Positions 8,300 through 15,977 of a DNA stretch of 64,000 nucleotides are shown here, piece by piece (position 1 is the first letter of the stretch; every line of letters begins with the position of its first letter). Below the pieces are notes generated by a model. That model saw only the letters and a list, made by a program, of their open reading frames with translations, did not search any database and was not told where the DNA came from. The position numbers were made by a program, and so were the translations under genes. The stretch comes from Paracoccaceae bacterium (GTDB taxonomy: Bacteria > Pseudomonadota > Alphaproteobacteria > Rhodobacterales > Rhodobacteraceae): positions 46,849 to 110,848 of the forward strand of contig JAHDXW010000005.1 in NCBI GenBank assembly GCA_023383015.1, read 5' to 3'.

Positions 8300-11131
8300 A
8301 TGGCCTTCGCCGAGCTGTCGATCACCTCGAACTTCACCTTCCTGACCGGCGCCTCGCATCCGGAGGAGCATGTCGCGCGGGCGGCCGAGCTCGGCCTGCC
8401 CGCGCTCGCCATCGCCGACGTCAACTCGGTCGCCGGCATCGTCCGCGCCCATGCCGCCCTGCGCGACCTCGCCCGCCGCATCGCCGCCGGCGAAGAGGGG
8501 CTGCCGGCGGCGGTGCCGCGGCTCCTGCCTGCGGCGCGCATCGTGCTGGCCGACGGCTTCGCGGCCACCGCCCTGCCGCGCGACCGTGCCGCCTGGGGGC
8601 GGCTCTGCCGGCTGATCTCGGCCGGCCGGCTCCGGGCGGCGAAGGGCGACTGCCACCTGACGCTCGACGACCTCCTGGCCTGGGGCGAGGGGATGGAGCT
8701 GCTGCTGCATCCGCCCGACGCCTTCGCTCCGGCCCCGCCCGGCTGGCGGGCCGCCGCCGGCCGGCTTGTCCGCCGCTTTCCCGGCCAGGCGGGGTTGCTG
8801 CTCGCCCCCGCCTACGACGGCCGCGATGCGGCGCGGCTCGACCGCCTCGCGCGGCTGGCGGCGCGGCTCGGGGTGCCGGCGGTCGCCTCGGCGGCGCCGC
8901 TGATGCACCACGGCCGCCGCCGGCGGCTGGCCGACGTGCTGACGGCGATCCGCACCGCCACCCCGGTCGACGCGCTCGGCCGCGCCGCGCTGGCCAATGC
9001 CGAATGCCGGCTCAGGTCGGAGGCCGAGATGCTGCGGCTGTTCGCCGGCCACGAGGCGGCCGTGCATGCCGCCGGCGCGGTCGCGGCGCGCTGCCGCTTC
9101 GGCCTCGAGGCGCTGCGCTACGAATACCCCTCGGAATGCTCGGGCGGCGAGACGGCGGCGGCGCGGCTGGCCCGGCTGGCCCGCGAGGGGCTGGCCGGCC
9201 GCTATCCCGCCGGCATCCCCGCCCGCGTTCAGGCGATGCTCGACCACGAACTCGCGCTGATCGGCCGGCTCGGCTACGAGCCCTACTTCCTGACCGTCCA
9301 CGACATCGTCGCCTTCGCGCGCGGCCGGGGCATCCTCTGCCAGGGCCGCGGCTCGGCGGCCAATTCGGTGGTCTGCTACGCCCTCGGCGTCACCTCGGTC
9401 AGCCCCGAGATCGGCACCATGGTGTTCGAGCGCTTCGTCTCCGAGGCGCGCGGCGAGCCGCCCGACATCGACGTCGATTTCGAGCACGAGCGGCGCGAGG
9501 AGGTGATCCAGCACATCTACGACCGCTACGGCCGCCACCGCGCCGGCCTCTGCGCCACCGTCATCCACTACCGCGGCAAGCGCGCCGTGCGCGAGGTCGG
9601 CCGGGCGATGGGGCTGACCGAGGACACGGTCGCCGCCATGTCCTCGCAGATCTGGGGCTGGGGGTCGCTGAAGGGCACCGAGGAGACGCGGCTGCGCGAG
9701 ATCGGGCTCGACCCCGCCGACCGCCGCCTCGCCCTGACCATGGAGCTGATCGCCGAGATCCAGGGCTTTCCCCGCCACCTCTCCCAGCATGTCGGCGGCT
9801 TCGTCATCACCGAGGGGCGGCTGGACGAGCTTGCCCCGGTCGAGAACGCCACCATGGAGGGGCGCACGGTGATCCCCTGGGACAAGGACGACATCGACAC
9901 CCTCGGCATCCTCAAGGTCGATGTCCTCGCCCTCGGCATGCTCACCTGCATCCGCAAGGCCTTCGAGCTGATCGCCCGCCACCACCGCACCGAGTGGACG
10001 CTGGCCACGCTGCCGCCCGAGGACGGGGCCGTCTACGACATGCTCTGCAAGGCCGATTCGCTCGGCGTCTTCCAGGTGGAAAGCCGGGCGCAGATGAACT
10101 TCCTGCCGCGGCTGCGGCCGCGGACCTTCTACGACCTCGTCATCCAGGTGGCGATCATCCGCCCCGGGCCGATCCAGGGCGACATGGTGCATCCCTACCT
10201 GCGGCGGAGGAACGGCGAGGAGGCGGTGGCCTTCCCCTCCGACGCGCTTGGCGCGGTCCTCGCCAAGACCCTCGGCGTGCCCCTGTTCCAGGAGCAGGCG
10301 ATGCAGATCGCCATCGTCGGCGCCGGCTTCACCCCCGAGGAGGCCGACCGGCTGCGCCGCGCGCTCGCCACCTTCCGCCGCCTCGGCCATGTCGGCGAGC
10401 TGCGCGACCGCTTCCTCGCCGGCATGAAGGCCAACGGCTACGACGACGGTTTCGCCGCCCGCTGCTTCTCGCAGATCGAGGGTTTCGGCAGCTACGGCTT
10501 TCCCGAAAGCCACGCGGCAAGCTTCGCGCTCTTGGTCTACGCCTCGGCCTGGCTGAAGCGCCACCACCCCGGCATCTTCGCCTGCGCGCTGCTGAATGCC
10601 CAGCCGATGGGCTTCTACGCCCCGGCCCAGATCGTGCGCGACGCGCGCGAGCACGGGGTCGCGGTGCGCCCGCCCTGCATCAACGCCTCCGTCCGGGACT
10701 GCACGATGGAGCCCGACGGGAGGGGCGGGCTGGCCCTGCGGCTGGGTCTGCGCCAGATCACCGCCATGCCCGAGGAGGAGGCGGGCTGGATCGTCGCGGC
10801 GCGCGGCAACGGCTACGGCTCGGTCGAGGATGTCTGGCGCCGCGCCGGGATCGCGCCGGCGCTGCTCGCCCGGCTGGCCGAGGCCGACGCCTTCGCCGGC
10901 CTCGGGCTCACGCGCCGCGATGCGCTCTGGGCCGCAAGGGCACTCGGTGCCGCGCCGCTGCCGCTGTTCGCGGCCGATCTCGACGGCGAGGCGATCGCCG
11001 AACCCGCCGTCACCCTGCCGGCGATGAGCCTTGGCGAGGAGGTGGTCGAGGACTACCACGCGCTGCGGCTGACGCTGCGCGCCCACCCGCTGGCCTTGCT
11101 GCGCCACCTGCTGACGCCCGGGGCGGGCTGA
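8300..11131 (+). CDS. dnaE2: Error-prone DNA polymerase III alpha subunit DnaE2, C-terminally shortened
   Basis: 943-aa translesion polymerase of the damage-induced mutagenesis system, normally working with ImuA/ImuB and the sliding clamp. The N-terminal PHP domain starts at FAELSITSNFTFLTGAS. The polymerase core holds the catalytic aspartates PDIDVDF (D389, D391, D393) and KVDVLALGML, plus the GSAANSVVCYALGVT fingers region. Tandem helix-hairpin-helix sequence follows. The protein ends at LRLTLRAHPLALLRHLLTPGAG, where family members of about 1,050-1,100 aa continue with an OB-fold domain, so roughly 110-150 residues are missing. No imuA/imuB lies nearby. No good Shine-Dalgarno precedes ATG 8300, and the start is chosen by homology. 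Whether the shortened enzyme works is unknown. Confidence 0.88.
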   Translation: MAFAELSITSNFTFLTGASHPEEHVARAAELGLPALAIADVNSVAGIVRAHAALRDLARRIAAGEEGLPAAVPRLLPAARIVLADGFAATALPRDRAAWGRLCRLISAGRLRAAKGDCHLTLDDLLAWGEGMELLLHPPDAFAPAPPGWRAAAGRLVRRFPGQAGLLLAPAYDGRDAARLDRLARLAARLGVPAVASAAPLMHHGRRRRLADVLTAIRTATPVDALGRAALANAECRLRSEAEMLRLFAGHEAAVHAAGAVAARCRFGLEALRYEYPSECSGGETAAARLARLAREGLAGRYPAGIPARVQAMLDHELALIGRLGYEPYFLTVHDIVAFARGRGILCQGRGSAANSVVCYALGVTSVSPEIGTMVFERFVSEARGEPPDIDVDFEHERREEVIQHIYDRYGRHRAGLCATVIHYRGKRAVREVGRAMGLTEDTVAAMSSQIWGWGSLKGTEETRLREIGLDPADRRLALTMELIAEIQGFPRHLSQHVGGFVITEGRLDELAPVENATMEGRTVIPWDKDDIDTLGILKVDVLALGMLTCIRKAFELIARHHRTEWTLATLPPEDGAVYDMLCKADSLGVFQVESRAQMNFLPRLRPRTFYDLVIQVAIIRPGPIQGDMVHPYLRRRNGEEAVAFPSDALGAVLAKTLGVPLFQEQAMQIAIVGAGFTPEEADRLRRALATFRRLGHVGELRDRFLAGMKANGYDDGFAARCFSQIEGFGSYGFPESHAASFALLVYASAWLKRHHPGIFACALLNAQPMGFYAPAQIVRDAREHGVAVRPPCINASVRDCTMEPDGRGGLALRLGLRQITAMPEEEAGWIVAARGNGYGSVEDVWRRAGIAPALLARLAEADAFAGLGLTRRDALWAARALGAAPLPLFAADLDGEAIAEPAVTLPAMSLGEEVVEDYHALRLTLRAHPLALLRHLLTPGAG

Positions 11132-11152
11132 GGGCAGGCGCAGCCTCTGCCC
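11132..11152 (+). terminator. Hairpin between convergent genes (possible terminator)
   Basis: GGGCAG-N9-CTGCCC directly after the dnaE2 stop, a perfect 6-bp stem. There is no U tract, so intrinsic termination is only possible, not shown. The opposite-strand membrane gene ends 14 bp further on. Confidence 0.3.
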
Positions 11153-11166
11153 GCCGCCGTCCGGCG

Positions 11167-11889
11167 CTACTTCGGCGGCTCGGAAGCCGCGGCGCCCACG
11201 GTCGGGAGCGCCTTGACGGTCAGATACCCGGCGTGGCTGAGGCCGATCAGGGTCACGATCGTGCCGTCGATTGGCGGGAAGCCGAACACCCCCGCCTTCC
11301 CCTCCACAGCACCGAACCCGTCCCGCCCCAGCAGCAGCACATACCCGATCCAGACCAGCACCGTGAAGGCGAACATCTGCACCTTGCCGAGGTCGATGGT
11401 CCCGGCGTCGCGGGGGTTCTCGCTCATGAAGATGTCCGAGAACCGGGCCCGGTCGGGCTTGTCGTTCACGATCACGCGGCCGTTGTGGCCCACGGGCTTG
11501 CCCTTGGGGTCCGGCGCCCCCTCGGTGTTCACCCTGGCGACCTCGGCCTCGTTCACGTCGCGCGTTGCATTGACCGCCTTGACGGTGATCGCCGCTGCCG
11601 TCGAGGCGACCGAGATGCCGAGCAGGGCAAGGAGTTCGTCGGGGACGTGCAGCTTCAGCGTCCCCTTGCCGATCACCCAGGCAAGCATCGCCGACAGGAC
11701 GACCAGCGTCCAGCCGACGAGTTGCAGGCGCGACAGGCTGACCTTGTTGCGCCCGTCGATCAGGATGCCGCGGCCGTCACCCATCCGGTACTTGCCGAGC
11801 AGGTAGAGCAGAACGGCAAGAACGACGCTGGCCACGACCCAGATCACGGCAAGCCCGTGATCGTACCCCCATGCCTTCTGCGACCACAT
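11167..11889 (-). CDS. Conserved hypothetical integral membrane protein
   Basis: 240 aa with about five hydrophobic segments (near residues 11-32, 54-75, 84-105, 170-188 and 205-228) and a polar loop around 110-165 rich in Asp/Asn/Lys. Notable stretches are KVSLSRLQLVGWTLVVLSA, RFSDIFMSEN, IDLGKVQMFAFTVLVW and LIGLSHAGYLTVKA. I have the impression of a scattered family of unknown-function membrane proteins sharing an SR-Q-WT motif and a GISHAGYL-like motif, but cannot name it. GGGAGGG lies 7 nt before ATG 11889. It sits alone between the shortened dnaE2 and a decayed copy of the dnaE2 3' end, so it may mark an inserted segment. No function is proposed. Confidence 0.72.
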   Translation of the reverse strand: MWSQKAWGYDHGLAVIWVVASVVLAVLLYLLGKYRMGDGRGILIDGRNKVSLSRLQLVGWTLVVLSAMLAWVIGKGTLKLHVPDELLALLGISVASTAAAITVKAVNATRDVNEAEVARVNTEGAPDPKGKPVGHNGRVIVNDKPDRARFSDIFMSENPRDAGTIDLGKVQMFAFTVLVWIGYVLLLGRDGFGAVEGKAGVFGFPPIDGTIVTLIGLSHAGYLTVKALPTVGAAASEPPK

Positions 11890-12229
11890 CGAACCCTCCC
11901 GCCCGGTGCACCGGCCCCTTCGGCCACACCCGCCCCGAGATTGGCATTTCCGTGATACCCGTCAAGGTTGCAGCCGGCGGTCCTGCCGCCGCCGATGAGC
12001 CCGGGCGAAGCGGCGGCAGAGGACTGCGGGGCGCTGCGGCTGACACTGCGCGCCATCCCGTGGCGCTGCCGCGCCGCCCGATGACACCACCGGCTGGGGC
12101 ACCGCCGGGTGTGAAGAAGGGATGAATCCCGCCACGGAACAGGCCTGAGATCAACGGGTTGATGGGGTGTCCCATGCGTGGGACGCCGGCCGTCCGCCGG
12201 CCTGCGCGACGCCCCCCCGGTGGCCCCCG
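11890..12229. other. 340-bp gene-free stretch between the membrane protein gene and narR
   Basis: It contains the upstream region of the 11167-11889 gene, the decayed dnaE2 segment at 11983-12092, and a GC-rich run (about 12180-12229) just beyond the narR stop codon. No further coding region, RNA gene or repeat was recognised. Confidence 0.5.
11983..12092 (+). pseudogene. Decayed fragment duplicating the dnaE2 3' end
   Basis: Read from 11983, this segment gives LPPPMSPGEAAAEDCGALRL then TLR, matching the final part of DnaE2 (LPAMSLGEEVVEDYHALRL then TLRAHPLALLR). After a single-base deletion near 12054 the next frame reads RHPVALPRRP, continuing the match. At DNA level the core GCGCTGCGGCTGACxCTGCG is shared almost base for base. 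There is no start codon context and the frame is broken, so it is a relic. It lies in the same orientation as dnaE2, about 960 bp downstream, with the membrane protein gene between the two copies. Confidence 0.7.
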
Positions 12230-12991
12230 CTAGGCCCCCCGGCGAAGGCCGGCCACATTCGCCGGCGGCAGGCTGACCCCGGCAGTCGACCCGTCAGGAT
12301 CGGGCCCGTCGATCAGCTGGTCGGGCCGTGCGAGCGCGGTCAGCCGGGCGCGGTCGGTGATGATGACGCGGGTGCCGTCGATCTTGACCCCGTCGGCCTC
12401 GAGCGTCTTCAGCGCCCGGCTCAGGTTCTCCGGCGTCATGCCGAGGTAGGAGGCGAGCAGCCGCTTCTCCACCGGCAGGATGTAGCTGGCCACCTCGCCT
12501 GCGAGCCGCGACTGCCGCAGCAGGTAGGAGGCGATGCGTTCGCGCGAGGTGCGCAGCTTCAGCCCCTTGGCATGCCGAACCACGGCCCGGTAGCAGCCGG
12601 CCAGCTCGCCGATGACCGACACCGCGAACTCCGGGTCGGTGCGGAACACTGCCCGGACGTCCGAGGACGGCAGCAGCACAAGCCGCGACCGCTCCAGTGT
12701 CCGGGCCGACATCAGGTAGGGCGCATCGCGGATGCAGGCCGCCAGGATGAAGCTGCCGACCGGCTGGACCACCGCCATCGTGCACTCCCGGTCGGACCAG
12801 AGCGAATAGAGCTCCACCGCCCCTTCCATCACGATGTGCAGGAAATCCGCCGGATCGCCCTGCCGGATCAGCTCCAGCCCGGCGGGAAAGGTCTGCGCAT
12901 ACGCTCCCTGCATCAGCGTCTCGAAGCTGGCATGCCGCATGTCGCGGAACAGCGGCAGGCGGCGAATCTCCGGCAGTTCGTGGGCACGCAT
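12230..12991 (-). CDS. narR: NarR-type Crp/Fnr family transcriptional regulator
   Basis: 253-aa regulator with an N-terminal cyclic-nucleotide-binding-like sensor (about 1-120), a long dimerisation helix and a C-terminal Crp-type helix-turn-helix (KRLLASYLGMTPENLSRALKTLEADG, about 175-200). It lacks the N-terminal Cys cluster of FNR, so it is not an iron-sulfur oxygen sensor. In Paracoccus, Cys-less NarR sits next to narKGHJI and activates it in response to nitrate/nitrite; the gene order here is the same. ATG 12991 was chosen over an upstream in-frame start because family members begin near MRAHELPEIRRLPLF. AAGGA lies about 12 nt upstream, separated from the ATG by a run of eight C. Its promoter carries an FNR-type box. 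Confidence 0.85.
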   Translation of the reverse strand: MRAHELPEIRRLPLFRDMRHASFETLMQGAYAQTFPAGLELIRQGDPADFLHIVMEGAVELYSLWSDRECTMAVVQPVGSFILAACIRDAPYLMSARTLERSRLVLLPSSDVRAVFRTDPEFAVSVIGELAGCYRAVVRHAKGLKLRTSRERIASYLLRQSRLAGEVASYILPVEKRLLASYLGMTPENLSRALKTLEADGVKIDGTRVIITDRARLTALARPDQLIDGPDPDGSTAGVSLPPANVAGLRRGA

Positions 12992-13016
12992 GGGGGGGGT
13001 GCGATTCCTTCGGTTG

Positions 13017-13057
13017 AGATAAGGCAGAAATAGGGGCCAGAAAATGACATATGTCAA
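13017..13057 (-). promoter_or_regulatory. FNR/DNR-type box and -10 element of the narR promoter
   Basis: ATGACATATGTCAA at 13044-13057 contains a perfect 12-bp palindrome and differs from TTGAC-N4-GTCAA by one base. On the minus strand TTATCT (13022-13017) lies 31 bp from the box centre, exactly the distance expected for a class II FNR-type activated promoter (site at -41.5, -10 at -10.5). That places a start of transcription near 13009. The activator could be FnrP, NarR itself or another Crp/Fnr protein. Confidence 0.7.
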
Positions 13058-13158
13058 CTGCCTGGCCGGCAGATGCGACGTTCAGGCGCCAATCCCTCCG
13101 CCACTCCGGGAAGCGGACCGCAATTCCTGTCGGAATTCCCCCGAAGGGGGAGCCCGCC

Positions 13159-13172
13159 TTGACCTGCATCAA
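13159..13172 (+). promoter_or_regulatory. FNR/NarR box upstream of narK
   Basis: TTGACCTGCATCAA is a near-consensus FNR-family site (TTGAY-N4-RTCAA), centred at 13165.5. If it acts at -41.5 the transcript of the nar operon would start near 13207, leaving a leader of about 30 nt before the narK ATG. No strong -10 sequence is seen at the predicted spot, as is common in GC-rich alphaproteobacteria. Confidence 0.75.
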
Positions 13173-13237
13173 GTTGCGTCGCGCGGCACTGCGGCAACTG
13201 CCGGGCGGCGGGCGATGCCCGTGCCACGGAGGGATTC

Positions 13238-15964
13238 ATGCTGAAAGGCTCAGAGGTCGCGCGGAGCGAGCAGACACGCGCGCTCACCCTGTCCACGATT
13301 GCCTTCACCGCGTGCTTCGCGGTCTGGACCATCTTCTCGATCATCGGTGTCGCCATCAAGGCCGAGCTCGGGCTCAGCGAGTTCCAGTTCGGTCTGCTCG
13401 TCGCCACGCCGATCCTCACCGGGTCGGTCACGCGGCTGTTCCTGGGCGTCTGGACCGAGCGCTACGGTGGCAGGCTGGTGTTCTCGCTGCAGATGCTCGC
13501 CGCCGCCGCGGCGACCTGGGCGCTGACCTTCGCGACGACCTATCCGATGTACCTGCTCGCGGCGCTCGGCATCGGGCTTGCCGGCGGGTCGTTCATCATC
13601 GGCGTGGCCTACGTCTCGCGCTGGTACGACCGTGCCCACCAGGGCACGGCGCTGGGCATCTTCGGGGCGGGCAACGTCGGCGCCGCGGTGACCAAGTTCA
13701 TCGCGCCCTTCGTGATGGTGGCCTGGGGCTGGCAGGGGGTCGCCAACGTCTGGGCGGCCGGGCTGGCCCTGATGGCGGTGGCGTTCTGGGTGCTGGCCAA
13801 GGACGACCCCGAGCTGGTCGAGCGCAGGGCACGCGGGGTGCGCGCCCAGACACTCGCCACGCAGTTCGCCCCCCTCCGCAACCTGCAGGTCTGGCGCTTC
13901 TCGCTCTACTACTTCTTCGTGTTCGGCGCCTTCGTCGCGCTGGCGCTGTGGATGCCGCACTACCTGATCGAGGTCTACGGCGTCGACGTGAAGACGGCCG
14001 GCATGGCGGCGGCGGCCTTCTCGCTATCGGCCTCGCTGTTCCGGGCCTACGGCGGGCACCTGTCGGACCGCTTCGGCGCCCGGTCGGTGATGTATTGGAC
14101 CTTCGGCTTCAGCCTGATCTTCCTGTTCATGCTGTCCTATCCGCCGACCGAGTACACGATCCGCGGCAAGGACGGGCCGATCGCCTTCTCCACCGAGATG
14201 GGGCTGTGGCCGTTCGTGATCGTGCTGTTCGCGCTCGGCTTCTTCATGAGCCTCGGCAAGGCCGCGGTCTACAAGCACATCCCGGTCTACTACCCCGACC
14301 ATGTCGGCGCGGTCGGCGGCCTGGTAGGGATGATCGGCGGGCTCGGCGGCTTCATCCTGCCGATCGTCTTCGGCGTGCTGCTGGACGCCACCGGCATCTA
14401 CACCTCGTGCTTCGCGCTGCTGTTCCTGCTGGTCGCGGTCGCGCTCGGCTGGATGCACATGTCGATCCGCGCGATGGAGCGCAAGGCGCACGGCGAGGCG
14501 CTGGACCGGCTGCCGGCGCTGCCCGAGATGCAGGACATCCACGTTCCCGGAAAGACCGTGATGCCGCGGGTGCTGGAGGAATGGCGGCCCGAGGACACGT
14601 CCTTCTGGGCCGACAGGGGCCGCAGCGTTGCGCGGCGGAACCTGTGGATCTCCATCCCGGCGCTGCTGCTGGCCTTCTCGGTCTGGATGGTGTGGTCGAT
14701 GGTGGTCGCCCGGCTGCCCTCGATCGGCTTCGCCTTCACCTCGGACCAGCTGTTCTGGCTGGCCGCGCTGCCGGCGCTGTCGGGGGCGACGCTGCGCATC
14801 TTCTACGGTTTCATGGTGCCGATCTTCGGCGGCCGGCTGTGGACGACGCTCTCGACCGCCTCGCTGCTGCTGCCGGCGATGGGCATCGGCTATGCCGTGC
14901 AGAACCCGGACACCCCCTATTTCATCTTCCTTGTCCTGGCGCTGCTCTGCGGCCTCGGCGGCGGCAACTTCGCCTCGTCGATGGCCAACATCGGCTACTT
15001 CTTCCCCAAGGCCGAGAAGGGCAACGCGCTGGCGCTGAACGCCGGGCTCGGCAACCTCGGGGTCTCGGTGATGCAGTTCCTGGTGCCGCTCGTGATCACT
15101 GCGGGTGTCTTCGGGGCGATGGGCGGGGCGCCGCAGGAGCTGTCGGACGGCGGCCGGCTGTGGGTGCAGAACGCGGGCTTCGTCTGGGTGCCGTTCATCA
15201 TCGCCGCCACGGTCGCGGCCTGGGTGGGGATGAACGACATCGCGGATGCGAGGGCATCCTTCGCGCAGCAGGCGGTGATCTTCGGGCGCACCCAGAACTG
15301 GCTGATGTGCGTGCTCTACATCGGCACCTTCGGCAGCTTCATCGGCTATTCGGCGGGCTTCCCGCTGCTGACCAAGCTTGCCTTCCCCGAGGTCAACGCG
15401 CTGCAGTACGTCTTCCTCGGCCCGCTGGTCGGGGCGCTGAGCCGGGCGGCGACCGGTTGGGTCTCGGACAAGTACGGCGGCGGACGCGTCACCTTCTGGG
15501 TCTTCGTCGGCATGATCGCGGCCGTGCTGGGGGTGATCCTGTTCCTGCAGGCCGGGCTGTTCCTGGGCTTCTTCCTGTCCTTCATGGCACTGTTCTTCTT
15601 CACCGGGGTCGGCAACGCCTCGACCTTCCAGATGATCCCGGCGATCATGGCCAAGGAGGTGCCGCGGCTGATGCCCGAGCTCGGCCCCGCCGAGCGGACG
15701 CGGCAGATCGCGATGGAATCGGGCGGCATCGTTGCCTTCACCAGCGCAATCGGCGCCTACGGCGGCTTCTTCATCCCCAAGGCCTACGGCTCGTCGATCG
15801 CCATGACCGGCTCGGCGCAGGGGGCGCTGTGGCTGTTCCTGGCCTTCTACGTGCTCTGCCTGGGGATCACATGGGCTGTCTACACCCGTCGTGGCGGGCT
15901 GCTCCACGACGTTGAACGCGGGCCGCGTGGCGCCTCCGGCGCCGGCGCCCGCTCCGCGGCATGA
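13238..15964 (+). CDS. narK: Fused nitrate/nitrite transporter NarK (NarK1-NarK2)
   Basis: 908-aa inner-membrane protein made of two major-facilitator NarK domains joined in one chain, as in Paracoccus and relatives. The first (about 1-415) resembles NarK1-type nitrate/proton symport, the second (about 466-895) NarK2-type nitrate/nitrite exchange. A soluble linker of about 50 residues (LPALPEMQDIHVPGKTV and onward) separates them. Nitrate-signature segments are visible in both halves: GIFGAGNVGAAVTKFIAP in the first, LALNAGLGNLGVSVMQFLVP and GVGNASTFQMIPAIM in the second. ACGGAGGGATTC gives a strong Shine-Dalgarno before ATG 13238. First gene of the nar operon; narG follows after 13 bp. Confidence 0.93.
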   Translation: MLKGSEVARSEQTRALTLSTIAFTACFAVWTIFSIIGVAIKAELGLSEFQFGLLVATPILTGSVTRLFLGVWTERYGGRLVFSLQMLAAAAATWALTFATTYPMYLLAALGIGLAGGSFIIGVAYVSRWYDRAHQGTALGIFGAGNVGAAVTKFIAPFVMVAWGWQGVANVWAAGLALMAVAFWVLAKDDPELVERRARGVRAQTLATQFAPLRNLQVWRFSLYYFFVFGAFVALALWMPHYLIEVYGVDVKTAGMAAAAFSLSASLFRAYGGHLSDRFGARSVMYWTFGFSLIFLFMLSYPPTEYTIRGKDGPIAFSTEMGLWPFVIVLFALGFFMSLGKAAVYKHIPVYYPDHVGAVGGLVGMIGGLGGFILPIVFGVLLDATGIYTSCFALLFLLVAVALGWMHMSIRAMERKAHGEALDRLPALPEMQDIHVPGKTVMPRVLEEWRPEDTSFWADRGRSVARRNLWISIPALLLAFSVWMVWSMVVARLPSIGFAFTSDQLFWLAALPALSGATLRIFYGFMVPIFGGRLWTTLSTASLLLPAMGIGYAVQNPDTPYFIFLVLALLCGLGGGNFASSMANIGYFFPKAEKGNALALNAGLGNLGVSVMQFLVPLVITAGVFGAMGGAPQELSDGGRLWVQNAGFVWVPFIIAATVAAWVGMNDIADARASFAQQAVIFGRTQNWLMCVLYIGTFGSFIGYSAGFPLLTKLAFPEVNALQYVFLGPLVGALSRAATGWVSDKYGGGRVTFWVFVGMIAAVLGVILFLQAGLFLGFFLSFMALFFFTGVGNASTFQMIPAIMAKEVPRLMPELGPAERTRQIAMESGGIVAFTSAIGAYGGFFIPKAYGSSIAMTGSAQGALWLFLAFYVLCLGITWAVYTRRGGLLHDVERGPRGASGAGARSAA

Positions 15965-15977
15965 AAGGGAAAGCGTG

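Noticed and set aside
12230..12991. Assignment of the regulator as FNR with an iron-sulfur cluster
   Set aside because: No N-terminal Cys cluster is present, so it is a NarR/DNR-like Crp/Fnr protein.
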